Source of the DNA: a virus
Length of the DNA stretch: 64,000 nucleotides
Reading direction: 5' to 3' (one strand)
Virus record (IMG/VR): IMGVR_UViG_3300030107_006644
Location: 62,001 to 126,000 of that record
The notes below the pieces were generated by a model that saw only the letters and a list, made by a program, of their open reading frames with translations, was not told where the DNA came from and did not search any database. This document shows positions 18,077-27,657 of the stretch, piece by piece (positions within the stretch are counted from its first letter, which is position 1; each line of letters starts with the position of its first letter). A program made the translations under genes and the position numbers.

Positions 18077-18315
18077 TGTCTATTGAGATCATCAGAAAAA
18101 AGAAAGTAGTACCTGCTTTGGACAACAAGACAGATCTTGGCGTTGACAAGCGCCGCTGGGCTAATATATACGCACACAACGTATATACAAACGATCTACA
18201 CCTTAAAAACGAACGTGGCGACTGGACTATTATCGAAGAGGAAGACTACTTATCTATAACGAACAATAAGACCGGAAAACGGTACAAATTTGTACTAGAG
18301 GAGATTGACGATTAA
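18076..18315 (+). CDS. stand-alone copy of the fibre C-terminal domain, 79 aa
   Basis: The start overlaps the previous stop (TAATG) and its own stop overlaps the next start in the same way. The sequence (KTDLGVDKRRWANIYAHNVY, then DLHLKNERGDWTIIEEEDY) is a divergent duplicate of the last ~60 residues of the preceding fibre protein. A single domain made alone between two long fibre genes could cap a trimer or join fibres. It is diverged at DNA level, so the duplication is not recent. Confidence 0.72.
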   Translation: MSIEIIRKKKVVPALDNKTDLGVDKRRWANIYAHNVYTNDLHLKNERGDWTIIEEEDYLSITNNKTGKRYKFVLEEIDD

Positions 18316-21300
18316 TGCCAATTTATACAACACACCTATCTTCGTCTGACGGCGCACAGATTACAGGCTCTTTAACTGTTTCAGGATCTAGTACCCTTAC
18401 GGTATATGGTCCAACTGTGCTTAACGCAGACCAAAACACAAGCCACGATCTGCAAGTAAAATCAGTCAACAAAGCTAATATGCTATATGTCGATTCTAGT
18501 ACCGATAGAGTGGGAATTGCGACTAATTCGCCCGCAGGAACGCTCGGCATCGACGGCGATTTGCACTTCCAACCAACAGCAATTTCCACCTCTCACATCA
18601 CCACTGCAGGCTCTCTGGATATTCGTGCAACCAACAACATGAAGATCGCAACAGATGGTGCAGACAGTGTGCGCATTGGACGAACTAACACGACCGCTGC
18701 AAAAATTTATATTCGTTCTGGTGCTGACAACGATCTCGTAATATCCGACTCTAAGGTTGGCATTGGAACGGATAGCCCTAGCTATAGCTTGGATGTTGAT
18801 CCTACTAGCGCATCCGCATTCAGAGTTAAAAACACTACAGCGGGCCTAGATGTAAACTGTGCAATAGAAAATACAGGCGATGACTCCGACGACGGCGTTT
18901 TGATGTCTTACACCGTTCAAGCCGGCGCCGGAGATCCGTCAGTAAGATTTGCCGTTGCTGGCAATGAAACATGGTCTATGGGCATTGACAATTCGGACAA
19001 CGACAAGCTTAAAATTTCTCAAGCGTCTACGTTGCATACAGATACGCGCCTTACGCTTGCTGGCAACAAAGTTGGCATCGGAGTCACCGATCCTGACACC
19101 ACCCTTGAGGTGTACAACGCTGGTACCCAACTTAAACTATCCTATAACGGTTCCGATCATGCAACTTTTGCTGTTGATGACGACGGAGACTTGACGATTG
19201 ACCCATCTGGTGACGCTGTAGTAATTACAGGAAACTTAACAGTTAATGGTACAACACAGACTATCAACACTACAAATACGGTCGTGAAGGACGGTCTTAT
19301 TGAGTTAAATAACGGCGCCACGTCCAACTCTAATGATTGCGGAATTGTAATTGAAAGAGGAAACACCGGCGACAATGCGATTATTGCATGGGATGAATCT
19401 GCAGATGGATTTGTTGTAGGAACAACTACAGCCACTGGCGCATCTACTGGAAACCTTACAATTAGTGCCGCACCCTTTGTTGCCTCGACAATCGAAGGTA
19501 CAGTTGTGAAGGGTACAACCTCTTTGCAAACCCCGCTGATTGAATATACAGACGGCGACGATGCTATTACGATTGCTGATGGCGGAGGGGTCACTTTCGG
19601 TGCTACTGCTGCTGTAACTGGCGTACTAACAGCTAATGCCGGAGTTGTTGTTGACAATATCACAATCGACGGAACAGAAATAGACCTTTCCTCTGGTGAC
19701 CTCACTCTTGATGTCGCTGGGGATATTATATTAAACGCTGATGGAGGCGAAGTGTCGGTTATAGACGATTCTGCTACGATAGCAGCGATCTCTAATCAGA
19801 GCGGCCAAGGCGAATTGAGACTTCATGAGGCTGCTAATTATGTTGGCTTCAAAGCACCAGCGCTTTCCGCTGATCAAATTTGGACACTACCAGCAGCTGA
19901 TGGCTCAAACGGCCAACAGCTCACTACAAATGGTTCGGGTGTGCTTTCTTGGGCCGCAGCCGGCAGTTCCGGTGGCGGAGCGACAGCTGCAGATGATATT
20001 GGCAACGGTGATGCAGCAGTCAACATTTTGACAACTAGCGGCAATATTACTTTAGATGCACAAGCCAACAATGCTGATATTATTTTCAAGGTTGATGACG
20101 ATGGTACCGCTGTCACTGCGCTCACCCTTGACGGCAGCGACGAAGGCAATGCAGTATTTGTCAACGATATTAAATTATCCTCAGATAGTGCGGCAATTCA
20201 CTTTGGCGCTGATAACGAGGTTACGCTTACTCACGATCACAACGTTGGTCTCAAACTTAAGCATACTGCAACTGCTGATGACAAACCCATTGTTCTTACT
20301 TTCCAGACTGGCGAAACGGACATAGCAGCAAACGATGTGCTTGGAGCCATTAACTTTGCGGCTCCTGACGAAGGTCAAGGAACTGACGCTGTTTTGGTCG
20401 CGGCTGGTATTGATGCAGTATCCGAAGGAGACTTTGCCAATAACAACAACGCAACTAAGCTTTCGTTCAAGACGGCAGCTTCGGAAGCAGCAACTGAAAA
20501 GATGTCATTAAGCTCCGCTGGATTGCTAACAGTTGCAGATGATATAGTGATCAAGGCTGATGGTACAATCGGAGGCGCTGATGATACAGATTTGATGACA
20601 TTAGGTGATGGCATACTTACGGTTGCTGGAGAAGTTCAGATGACTACCTTAGATATTGGCGGAGTCAATGTCACAGCTACCGCTGCCGAAATTAACCTTA
20701 TTGACGGCGGAACATCGAGAGGCACAACCGCCGTTGCTAATGGCGACGGCTTCTTACATAATGATGGTGGCACCATGCGAATGACCAACGTCAGCAAGAT
20801 GGCTGATTTGTTCGCAGGCACAGGAATTTCGGCCTCTAATGCCGTTCTCAGCATTGACGCGGCACAAACAGGGATCACTTCTCTTCTCGCCACAGACATT
20901 AAGATCGGTGAAGATGACCAAACAAAGATCGATTTTGAAACTGCCGATGAGATTCATTTCTATGCAGCAAATGCTCAAGAGATGATAGTGCAGGCAAATG
21001 TTGTCGCCCCCGGCGCCGATGACGGTACCGCTCTAGGGGATGCAAACCAGCGATGGTCTGACTTATTCTTAGCTTCCGGCGCCGTTATAAATTTCGATAA
21101 TGGAGATGTGACTTTAACTCATTCCTCCAATACTTTAACAGCAGCCGGCGGGACAGTCGCAACAGCAGCGTTAACAACGTCAACAATTGTTGCCAGCGGA
21201 ATCGTCAAGACAGACGACACCACAGACGCAACCAGCACTACAGATGGCTCGCTTCAAACCGATGGTGGCCTAAGCGTTGCCAAAGATGCTGTAATTGGCG

Positions 21301-24203
21301 ATGATTTGTACTTATTATCAGACAGTGCCGTGTTGGGCTTAGGCGCTGGCAAGGATGCTACATTTACTCACGATGGCACAACCGGCCTTACAATCGCAGC
21401 AACACCAATCTCAATTGATTCAACCGGCGAACTACACCTCAACTCAACAACTGGAGACATCAAGCTTCAAGATGGCGGCACCGATCAAATCGCATTTGAT
21501 CTAGACGGCACAGCCGGTGAAGTTATTATGAAACCAGCCGTTGATTCGGATGATATGGTTTTCTCTCAATACGATGGCACAGAAGTGATTCGTATTGAGG
21601 ATAATGCTTCTTTAGGCTTAGTGGGAAATAAATTAAATATTGCCAATAGCAGCGGCGATGTTATCATAAAGCCTCTCACAGATGCAAAAGATATTATATT
21701 CCAGCAATACGATGGTACTGAAGCTCTTCGCATCGACGATGACACAACTGTCAAAGTGGCCGTGGGCATCACTCCGGATGACTCCGATGGAGCGTATTTA
21801 GGTACTTCGTCGCTGCAATGGAGCGATCTGTTCTTGGCTGACGCTGCCACAATCAAGTTTGGCGATGATCAAGATATTATCTTAACACATGTTGCAGACA
21901 AAGGTCTCACGTTAAGTTCAGCTGCTTCAGGAATGCCAGAATTCATCTTGAAGAACACCAACAACGATGCTGCTGGTGGTCGAGTGGTCTTCCATAAAGA
22001 CGGAGCAAACGCTGCAGATAACGATATCTTGGGTGTTATTGACGCAGAAGGCGAAAACGACGCTGGCAGTCCCGAAACTATTATTTACGGTCATATCGAG
22101 TTCAGTTCTCCTGACATCAGTGATGGTTCTGAAGATGGTGCAATAGAACTTAAAACCATGGTTGGTGGTAGTGCTACAGCTCTTATAGACCTCAACAAGA
22201 CTCTGGCAGGTGGAGTTGCCGTACTTACTGATTTGCAAGTTGGTGATGATGTTAGCCTTAAATCTGATGGCGCCATCCTCAAGATGGGAGCCAATGAAGA
22301 GATCGCAATAACGCATGTTCATGATACTGGAATCTTGGTTACTGATTCAGGCGGCACACCCACTATCCAACTACATGATGCGAACGAGTCTATATCTTCC
22401 GATGGTTCAAAACTAATCCTTACATCCAATGGTGTTGCATTTTCTATGCCAACAGCTGATGGCTCAAACGGCCAGCAGCTTACTACCAATGGTTCGGGCG
22501 TTCTTTCTTGGGCAGCTGCAGGTTCTGGTGGCGGTACCTCGTTCTTCCTTGAAGACGGCGACGGTACCGAAGTTGAGATTGATGACGCGAAAGAAATTAA
22601 GTTTGTTGAAGGTAACGGAATTAATATTAACTGGACTGATACCTCAACCGGTGACGACGGCGATCCTTTTGATCTGACTTTTGAAGTTGCTGGTGCACTA
22701 ACGGGAGTAACCTCGCTGCTAGCAACTGATATCAAAATTGGTGAAGACGATGAGACCAAGATTGATTTCGCTACAGCAAATAGAATTAGAATTTATGCCA
22801 ACAACGCTGAGGCATTGGTACTTCACGGCGATGGAACGGATAGCACGTTTCGTCCAGCCACAGATGATAAGACGGCTCTCGGAAACGGCAGCTATAAGTT
22901 CTCCGATTTATTTTTGGCATCTGGCGGCGTGATTAACTTCAACAACGGCAATACGGATATTACACACAGTAGCAATACGATAACAATGAATGCAAACTCT
23001 GTTGTTACATCTGCCGACTTTACGGTTGGCGATGACTTGAGTGTCACGGATAATGTATCGCTAACTTCCGACTCCAGTTTTATTCAAATGGGCGCCGGCA
23101 ACGATGTTACGATTACTCACGACGGAACAACTGGTGTGACCATTGCGGCAAGTCCAATTATTCTCGATTCTGGCGCCGCTATTGAACTTGATACAGCAAC
23201 GGGAGATATAAAGCTTTCTGATGCGGGAACCGAACAATATCACATTGATTTGGATAGTTCCGCAGGCGCAATTATATTCGAACACTTAATTGATGGGGAT
23301 GATACTGTCTTCCGTCGCCATGGATCCGATGAAATAGCTCGCTTTACGGATGAAAGAAGTTTGGACTTCTTGCACGACGACCTAACTGTTATGAATTTTG
23401 GCGCAAACAAAGACATCACGCTATCGCACAATCACGATGTTGGCTTGACAATCACGAATACTCTCACTGGCGCCAGTAAGCCGATTATTTTAACTCTCAA
23501 GTCGTCTGAAGCCAATGTTGCAACGGGAGATACGGTTGGCGAAATTCACTTTAAGGGCAGCGACAACAGCAACGGGGATGCCCTCTTGACCTGTGCGGCC
23601 ATTTCGGCGATGGCTACGGCCAACCACACGGCTAGCAGCAACGCAGCTGCCCTGCTTTTCAAAACGGGTAATTCCGAGGCGGCCACCACAAAAATGTCGA
23701 TTGGGTCTAACGGCCGTGTTGGAATCGGTACAGACGCTGAGAACATGACACCGGATAATGCTCTGGAAATTGTGGATGATGGCGTTGCTTCCGGCCAGCT
23801 TAAACTATCTTACGATGCTAGCAACGGTGTGACAGCAGGTTCCGACTCAGTTGGTAACTGTGCAATTGCTCCCATGGGCACGATGATCTTCAATTCGTAT
23901 GCTGCTGTTAACGCAGCCGGCGACGATCAGGGAAGTGCGGCTGACTTAACAAAGTATTATAATGGTATCTCTGGAGCAGATGGAACTAAGGGTGTAGAAC
24001 TTCCAACCGGAGCTATTACCGGAATGACAATTCATGTCATGAATCAGGGAGGCTCTAACTTAAAGGTGTATCCTCCTACCGGCCAAGCAATTAATGCTGG
24101 AAACGCTAATGCGGCCTGCACTCTGAGCGGCGGTGCGTGGGTCATGTTCATCTACAGCGGCAACAATACGTGGAACAGTTTCGGCGCCGTAACCGGTCCA
24201 TAA
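18315..24203 (+). CDS. giant fibre/adhesin-like structural protein, 1962 aa
   Basis: This is the longest gene of the window. The protein is a chain of beta-rich modules: VGIATNSPAGTLGIDGD near the N-terminus, WSMGIDNSDNDKLKIS, a twice-used SNGQQLTTNGSGVLSW block (nt ~19905 and ~22467), TAAEINLIDGGTS, and many repeats around HDGTTGLTIAATPI. The end (residues ~1880-1962) is a compact domain with GGSNLKVYPPTGQAIN and a Trp-rich finish. No enzymatic motif is seen. Translation is probably coupled to the upstream gene (TAATG). A long host-contact fibre is the most likely role. Confidence 0.8.
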   Translation: MPIYTTHLSSSDGAQITGSLTVSGSSTLTVYGPTVLNADQNTSHDLQVKSVNKANMLYVDSSTDRVGIATNSPAGTLGIDGDLHFQPTAISTSHITTAGSLDIRATNNMKIATDGADSVRIGRTNTTAAKIYIRSGADNDLVISDSKVGIGTDSPSYSLDVDPTSASAFRVKNTTAGLDVNCAIENTGDDSDDGVLMSYTVQAGAGDPSVRFAVAGNETWSMGIDNSDNDKLKISQASTLHTDTRLTLAGNKVGIGVTDPDTTLEVYNAGTQLKLSYNGSDHATFAVDDDGDLTIDPSGDAVVITGNLTVNGTTQTINTTNTVVKDGLIELNNGATSNSNDCGIVIERGNTGDNAIIAWDESADGFVVGTTTATGASTGNLTISAAPFVASTIEGTVVKGTTSLQTPLIEYTDGDDAITIADGGGVTFGATAAVTGVLTANAGVVVDNITIDGTEIDLSSGDLTLDVAGDIILNADGGEVSVIDDSATIAAISNQSGQGELRLHEAANYVGFKAPALSADQIWTLPAADGSNGQQLTTNGSGVLSWAAAGSSGGGATAADDIGNGDAAVNILTTSGNITLDAQANNADIIFKVDDDGTAVTALTLDGSDEGNAVFVNDIKLSSDSAAIHFGADNEVTLTHDHNVGLKLKHTATADDKPIVLTFQTGETDIAANDVLGAINFAAPDEGQGTDAVLVAAGIDAVSEGDFANNNNATKLSFKTAASEAATEKMSLSSAGLLTVADDIVIKADGTIGGADDTDLMTLGDGILTVAGEVQMTTLDIGGVNVTATAAEINLIDGGTSRGTTAVANGDGFLHNDGGTMRMTNVSKMADLFAGTGISASNAVLSIDAAQTGITSLLATDIKIGEDDQTKIDFETADEIHFYAANAQEMIVQANVVAPGADDGTALGDANQRWSDLFLASGAVINFDNGDVTLTHSSNTLTAAGGTVATAALTTSTIVASGIVKTDDTTDATSTTDGSLQTDGGLSVAKDAVIGDDLYLLSDSAVLGLGAGKDATFTHDGTTGLTIAATPISIDSTGELHLNSTTGDIKLQDGGTDQIAFDLDGTAGEVIMKPAVDSDDMVFSQYDGTEVIRIEDNASLGLVGNKLNIANSSGDVIIKPLTDAKDIIFQQYDGTEALRIDDDTTVKVAVGITPDDSDGAYLGTSSLQWSDLFLADAATIKFGDDQDIILTHVADKGLTLSSAASGMPEFILKNTNNDAAGGRVVFHKDGANAADNDILGVIDAEGENDAGSPETIIYGHIEFSSPDISDGSEDGAIELKTMVGGSATALIDLNKTLAGGVAVLTDLQVGDDVSLKSDGAILKMGANEEIAITHVHDTGILVTDSGGTPTIQLHDANESISSDGSKLILTSNGVAFSMPTADGSNGQQLTTNGSGVLSWAAAGSGGGTSFFLEDGDGTEVEIDDAKEIKFVEGNGININWTDTSTGDDGDPFDLTFEVAGALTGVTSLLATDIKIGEDDETKIDFATANRIRIYANNAEALVLHGDGTDSTFRPATDDKTALGNGSYKFSDLFLASGGVINFNNGNTDITHSSNTITMNANSVVTSADFTVGDDLSVTDNVSLTSDSSFIQMGAGNDVTITHDGTTGVTIAASPIILDSGAAIELDTATGDIKLSDAGTEQYHIDLDSSAGAIIFEHLIDGDDTVFRRHGSDEIARFTDERSLDFLHDDLTVMNFGANKDITLSHNHDVGLTITNTLTGASKPIILTLKSSEANVATGDTVGEIHFKGSDNSNGDALLTCAAISAMATANHTASSNAAALLFKTGNSEAATTKMSIGSNGRVGIGTDAENMTPDNALEIVDDGVASGQLKLSYDASNGVTAGSDSVGNCAIAPMGTMIFNSYAAVNAAGDDQGSAADLTKYYNGISGADGTKGVELPTGAITGMTIHVMNQGGSNLKVYPPTGQAINAGNANAACTLSGGAWVMFIYSGNNTWNSFGAVTGP
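18966..19054 (+). repeat. 89-base direct repeat shared with the preceding fibre gene, copy 2
   Basis: Partner of 17045-17133, 1921 bases downstream, with 6 differences, so the two fibre genes could exchange sequence here. Confidence 0.8.
19886..19956 (+). repeat. direct repeat within the giant fibre gene, copy 1
   Basis: About 70 bases encoding ADGSNGQQLTTNGSGVLSW recur at ~22448-22518 with mainly synonymous changes. Confidence 0.75.
22448..22518 (+). repeat. direct repeat within the giant fibre gene, copy 2
   Basis: Partner of 19886-19956, about 2.56 kb downstream in the same gene and in the same frame. Confidence 0.75.
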
Positions 24204-24254
24204 TAGTTCCAAATACTTTCTTCTTGTAAAATCGGCATTTAGCCAATCGAGGCA

Positions 24255-24262
24255 CTATTTAT
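24255..24262 (+). promoter_or_regulatory. CTATTTAT motif, candidate late promoter for the scaffold-capsid unit
   Basis: The motif sits in the 123-base gap before the scaffold gene, 64 bases from its start. The same word recurs in gaps before other virion genes (28366, 28663, 31445, 39722, 52995, with variants at 36981 and 41611). Confidence 0.45.
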
Positions 24263-24279
24263 TTGTGATAAAACAATTT

Positions 24280-24301
24280 TATATACGACGAAACGTATAT
24301 A
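24280..24301 (+). promoter_or_regulatory. perfect inverted repeat before the scaffold gene
   Basis: TATATACG and CGTATATA form an 8-base perfect inverted repeat around ACGAAA, lying between the CTATTTAT motif and the scaffold start. It could be an operator or an RNA hairpin in the leader. No T-run follows, so it is not a normal terminator. Confidence 0.5.
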
Positions 24302-24326
24302 GTACAATTTGGATCGGGAGAAAATA

Positions 24327-25574
24327 ATGTCTACAATGCTGGAGCAAGCGATAGTTGATGCGAAAGCGCTGAAAGAAGCCGCAGTTAAGAGTGCTGAACA
24401 AGCGATAATAGAAAAATACGCACCTGAAGTTAAACAAGCTGTTGAGAGTTTGCTTGAGCAAGGTCCGCCACCGGGAATGCCGATGGATCCCATGGGGATG
24501 CCCCCCGGAGATCCGGCTATGATGGGTGGTATGCCAATGGATCCCATGGGGGCGCCTCCTCCTGCCCCCGGCGCGGGAGCCGATCCGGCCGCCGCCATGG
24601 GTTCTCTCGTTCCACCCCCTGTTGCAGGCACGCAAGGAGAAAATCTTTGCCCCTGCCCCGAAGAAGGTAAACCCGTGAATCTTGATTTGACACAGCTGGT
24701 CCATGCAATAAACGGAGAAGCAGCTATGCAAGATGCAGCTATGGGAATGGCGGCCGGCGGAATGCCTCCAATGCCTCCCGGCGGAATGCCTCCAATGCCT
24801 CCCGGAATGGGAATGGCACCTCCCCCAATGCCAGCCGCAGGACAGAGCCCGATGGCTCCCGGTGGCGGAATGGGCTTACCGCCCGGAATGATGGCAGAGG
24901 GTCAAGTCCTCGCTCTAACGCAAGAGGCTTTACAAGAAATCATTGATGAGTCCAACGACCTCGGTATTGACGAGGAAATGTTGAGCAGCATCGCAGAAGA
25001 AGTTATGGCCGGCCTTAAGGAAGAGGCCAACTTCGAAACTAGAGCAAACTTTAGTTCTCCCTCGACAGGTATGGGTGGAAACACCACGCCAGTCGGAGTT
25101 CACCAAGAGGCTGATGATATCGCATGTGCAGAACTCGCCTTGGCTGAGAAAAATGAAGCTCTCCGTCAGGACAATACGAATATCAGAGAATATGCAATTG
25201 CTCTAGAGCAAAAAAATGAACAGATTACCCAAATGTTACAGCATTTAAATGAGAGGTTGTACGTAGTTAACCTTTCGAATGCTAAACTACTATACACGAA
25301 CCGTGTCTTAAGTGATAACTCCTTGAATGAGCGGCAACGCATAAAGATTGTCGAAACCATCTCAAAGTCCGGTTCACCCGAAGAGGCGAAAGCACTTTAC
25401 GAAACTCTTCTAAGCGCAGTGGGGACACAAGTCAAACCTAAAAAGACTCCCAAATCACTTCGTGAAGCAGTCAGTAGAGACCGGTCTCTTCAGATGCCGA
25501 GAAGGCAAAAACCAAGTTCTCCCGATGCGAAAGCTATGGATAGAATGAGGATGCTTGCTGGTATCAAAAAGTGA
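24327..25574 (+). CDS. 22: prohead core scaffold protein (gp22-like)
   Basis: Scaffold proteins form the core around which the gp23 shell assembles. The start ATG follows CGGGAGAAAATA; an upstream in-frame TTG is ignored. Of 415 residues, the N-terminus is helical (AIIEKYAPEVKQAVESLL), then comes a long Gly/Pro/Met-rich region (~residues 45-195). The C-terminal half is helical with NLSNAKLLYTNRVLSD, LNERQRIKIVETISKS and EEAKALYETL, the pattern of scaffold proteins in T4-like marine phages. It ends with DRMRMLAGIKK. The gene directly precedes the major capsid gene, as in T4. Confidence 0.75.
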   Translation: MSTMLEQAIVDAKALKEAAVKSAEQAIIEKYAPEVKQAVESLLEQGPPPGMPMDPMGMPPGDPAMMGGMPMDPMGAPPPAPGAGADPAAAMGSLVPPPVAGTQGENLCPCPEEGKPVNLDLTQLVHAINGEAAMQDAAMGMAAGGMPPMPPGGMPPMPPGMGMAPPPMPAAGQSPMAPGGGMGLPPGMMAEGQVLALTQEALQEIIDESNDLGIDEEMLSSIAEEVMAGLKEEANFETRANFSSPSTGMGGNTTPVGVHQEADDIACAELALAEKNEALRQDNTNIREYAIALEQKNEQITQMLQHLNERLYVVNLSNAKLLYTNRVLSDNSLNERQRIKIVETISKSGSPEEAKALYETLLSAVGTQVKPKKTPKSLREAVSRDRSLQMPRRQKPSSPDAKAMDRMRMLAGIKK

Positions 25575-25605
25575 AAACGACAAATAAAAGGAGTAAAATT
25601 ACAAA

Positions 25606-27516
25606 ATGTCTGTATTACAAAAACTAACCGAGGGGATTGTTGACAGAGATCTTGGAAAGGAAGGCGCCGCCCTGCTTAGTAAGTGGGAACGTACCGGTCT
25701 TTTAGAGGGTCTTAACAATGATCATACTCGTTCTAGCATGGCTAGACTGCTTGAAAATCAAGCAAAGGAGCTTCTCCGAGAGGCTTCTACTATGGCCGGC
25801 GGTGACGTTGAAGGCTTCGCATCTGTTGCGTTCCCGATTGTCCGTCGTGTCTTTGGAGGCCTTATCGCCAACGATCTGGTTTCCGTGCAGCCTATGAGCT
25901 TGCCTTCTGGTCTGATCTTCTTCTTAGACTTTCAGGTCACACCCGGTACCGCTCCTAGACTTGGCGCCAGCGATGACGATTCGTTATTCGGCGGTGGCCG
26001 CGTCGGTTCTGCAATCACTGGCGGTGTCAGTCTCGTCGACAATGACATTGAGAAGGGTTTCTACAACCTTAATCAAGGTTATTCGTCTCCGACTGGATCG
26101 CTTCAGCTTACGCTGGTTCCGATTGCTTCCGGTACTGTTGGTAGTGGTATCCTTGATGATGCCGTAGGGGCAGTGTCCCACTCTAGCTGGAAGAACAGCA
26201 AGGCAACCTCGCTTAGCGAGCTTTGCCAGTACGATCCCGATCTTTCTGGATCTTGCGTTGTTGTTGCAACCGCTGCGGGTAATGCCCTTCTGGGCGCAGC
26301 CGGCACTGGTAGTTTGAATCGTGATAACTTAGTTGCGATGATGATTTCATACAATGCATCGGATACCGCCTCCGCAGATGGTCTCTATACGGGTGTCGGA
26401 GGTGCTGCTCGCATGCATCGTCGTCTTACTCGCTTAGTCGGCAGATCTGCAACCACTGCTGAGTACAGCAACCAAGCTTTGGATCCGGGTGATAGCACCA
26501 ACACATCTCTTTTGTTCGTGTTTGAGTCTACGGGTTCGGCAGCCGGCGCAGGAGCTACTGCGGTCAGTCATGAGACAGGCCTCAAGAACCTCTTGACTCG
26601 GGTTGGTTCTGGTGCAAGTGCTACGGTTAGAGCCAAGGCTTTCGACTATCCAATTAGAGATAATCTCAACAATGTTGGAGAAAGAGCACTTGGATCGCTC
26701 GTCGGTGCTGACCAGTGGGGACTGGAAGCCAATGAGGAAATCCCTGAGATCGACATCAAGGTCGATTCCGTGGCGATTACCGCTGTAACCAAGAAGCTCA
26801 AGGCCAAGTGGACGCCTGAGTTGGGACAGGATCTTAATGCCTATCACAACTTGGACGCCGAGGTTGAGTTAACCGGTATTCTTTCCGAGCAGATTGCGCT
26901 GGAGATTGATCGCGAAATCGTGAACGATCTTGTTGTCAACGCATCGGCTGGAACGTACTACTGGTCTCGTTCGCCCGGTATGTTCCTTCGCAGGGACACT
27001 GGTGCTGAGATTGGAGCTAGCTCTGCTGCTCCGGACTTCACCGGTACCGTTAGCGAGTGGTATGAGACTCTTGTCGAAACCATCAACGATGTGTCTGCAC
27101 AGATTCACCGTAAAACTCTCCGTGGTGGAGCAAACTTTATCGTCTGCGGACCTGAAGTTGCTAACATCCTTGAGTTCACCAGTGGATTCCGTGCCAACAT
27201 CACTCATGATGATGACAAGGGAACTGTCGGCGCTGTGAACGCTGGCTCTATCTCGAAGAAGTGGGATGTCTGGGTTGACCCATACTTCCCCCGCAACGTG
27301 ATCCTTGTGGGTCGCCGTGGTAACAGCTTCCTTGAGAGCGGCTATGTTTACGCTCCGTATGTACCACTGCAGACTACCCCCACAATCTTCGGAACGGAAG
27401 ACTTCGTGCCACGTAAGGGTGTTATGACCCGCTACGGCAAGAAGATGGTCCGTCCTGATATGTATGGGCTAGTTATTGTTCGCGGTCTACTTGGTGAGGC
27501 TGGCGCTACAAGCTAA
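25606..27516 (+). CDS. 23: major capsid protein (gp23-like)
   Basis: This builds the hexamers of the head. At 636 residues it is longer than T4 gp23 (521). It keeps LLSKWERTGLLEG at residues 23-35, FPIVRRVFGGLIANDLVSVQPM at ~76-97, KLKAKWTPELGQDLNAYHNLD and SGYVYAPYVPL near the end. The propeptide is probably removed after Glu59 in ELLREAST, a [I/L]-x-E site as used by gp21; T4 gp23 is cut at a similar place (residue 65). Strong codon bias and a good ribosome site (AAAAGGAG) fit very high expression. A terminator follows. Confidence 0.96.
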   Translation: MSVLQKLTEGIVDRDLGKEGAALLSKWERTGLLEGLNNDHTRSSMARLLENQAKELLREASTMAGGDVEGFASVAFPIVRRVFGGLIANDLVSVQPMSLPSGLIFFLDFQVTPGTAPRLGASDDDSLFGGGRVGSAITGGVSLVDNDIEKGFYNLNQGYSSPTGSLQLTLVPIASGTVGSGILDDAVGAVSHSSWKNSKATSLSELCQYDPDLSGSCVVVATAAGNALLGAAGTGSLNRDNLVAMMISYNASDTASADGLYTGVGGAARMHRRLTRLVGRSATTAEYSNQALDPGDSTNTSLLFVFESTGSAAGAGATAVSHETGLKNLLTRVGSGASATVRAKAFDYPIRDNLNNVGERALGSLVGADQWGLEANEEIPEIDIKVDSVAITAVTKKLKAKWTPELGQDLNAYHNLDAEVELTGILSEQIALEIDREIVNDLVVNASAGTYYWSRSPGMFLRRDTGAEIGASSAAPDFTGTVSEWYETLVETINDVSAQIHRKTLRGGANFIVCGPEVANILEFTSGFRANITHDDDKGTVGAVNAGSISKKWDVWVDPYFPRNVILVGRRGNSFLESGYVYAPYVPLQTTPTIFGTEDFVPRKGVMTRYGKKMVRPDMYGLVIVRGLLGEAGATS

Positions 27517-27544
27517 TCAGCTAGAAACAAGTAAAGTAAAGTTA

Positions 27545-27573
27545 AGCCCCCGGCTAGAAAGTCGGGGGCTTTC
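27545..27573 (+). terminator. Rho-independent terminator after the major capsid gene
   Basis: AGCCCCCG and CGGGGGCT form a perfect 8-pair GC-rich stem around a 10-base loop, followed by TTTCCT. It lies 29 bases past the capsid stop. Confidence 0.88.
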
Positions 27574-27586
27574 CTATTGGTGAGCA

Positions 27587-27622
27587 CTACTTAGGGGTGA
27601 GAGCAGGTGTATGCTTGCTCTC
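27587..27622 (+). promoter_or_regulatory. CTACTTAG motif and hairpin in the leader of the next capsid-region gene
   Basis: CTACTTAG (27587-27594) is a variant of the CTATTTAT motif, placed just after the terminator. Directly downstream GAGAGCA and TGCTCTC (27599-27605 and 27616-27622) can pair in the leader. The promoter reading is weak. Confidence 0.35.
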
Positions 27623-27657
27623 GCTTGTTTAACATATTATATAAGGAGGAAAAAAAT

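Noticed and set aside
19157-19705. Long minus-strand open frame opposite the giant fibre gene
   Set aside because: Composition (Val/Ser/Pro runs) is that expected from the reverse of a Thr/Gly/Asp-rich repetitive gene, and no minus-strand gene is supported anywhere in the window.
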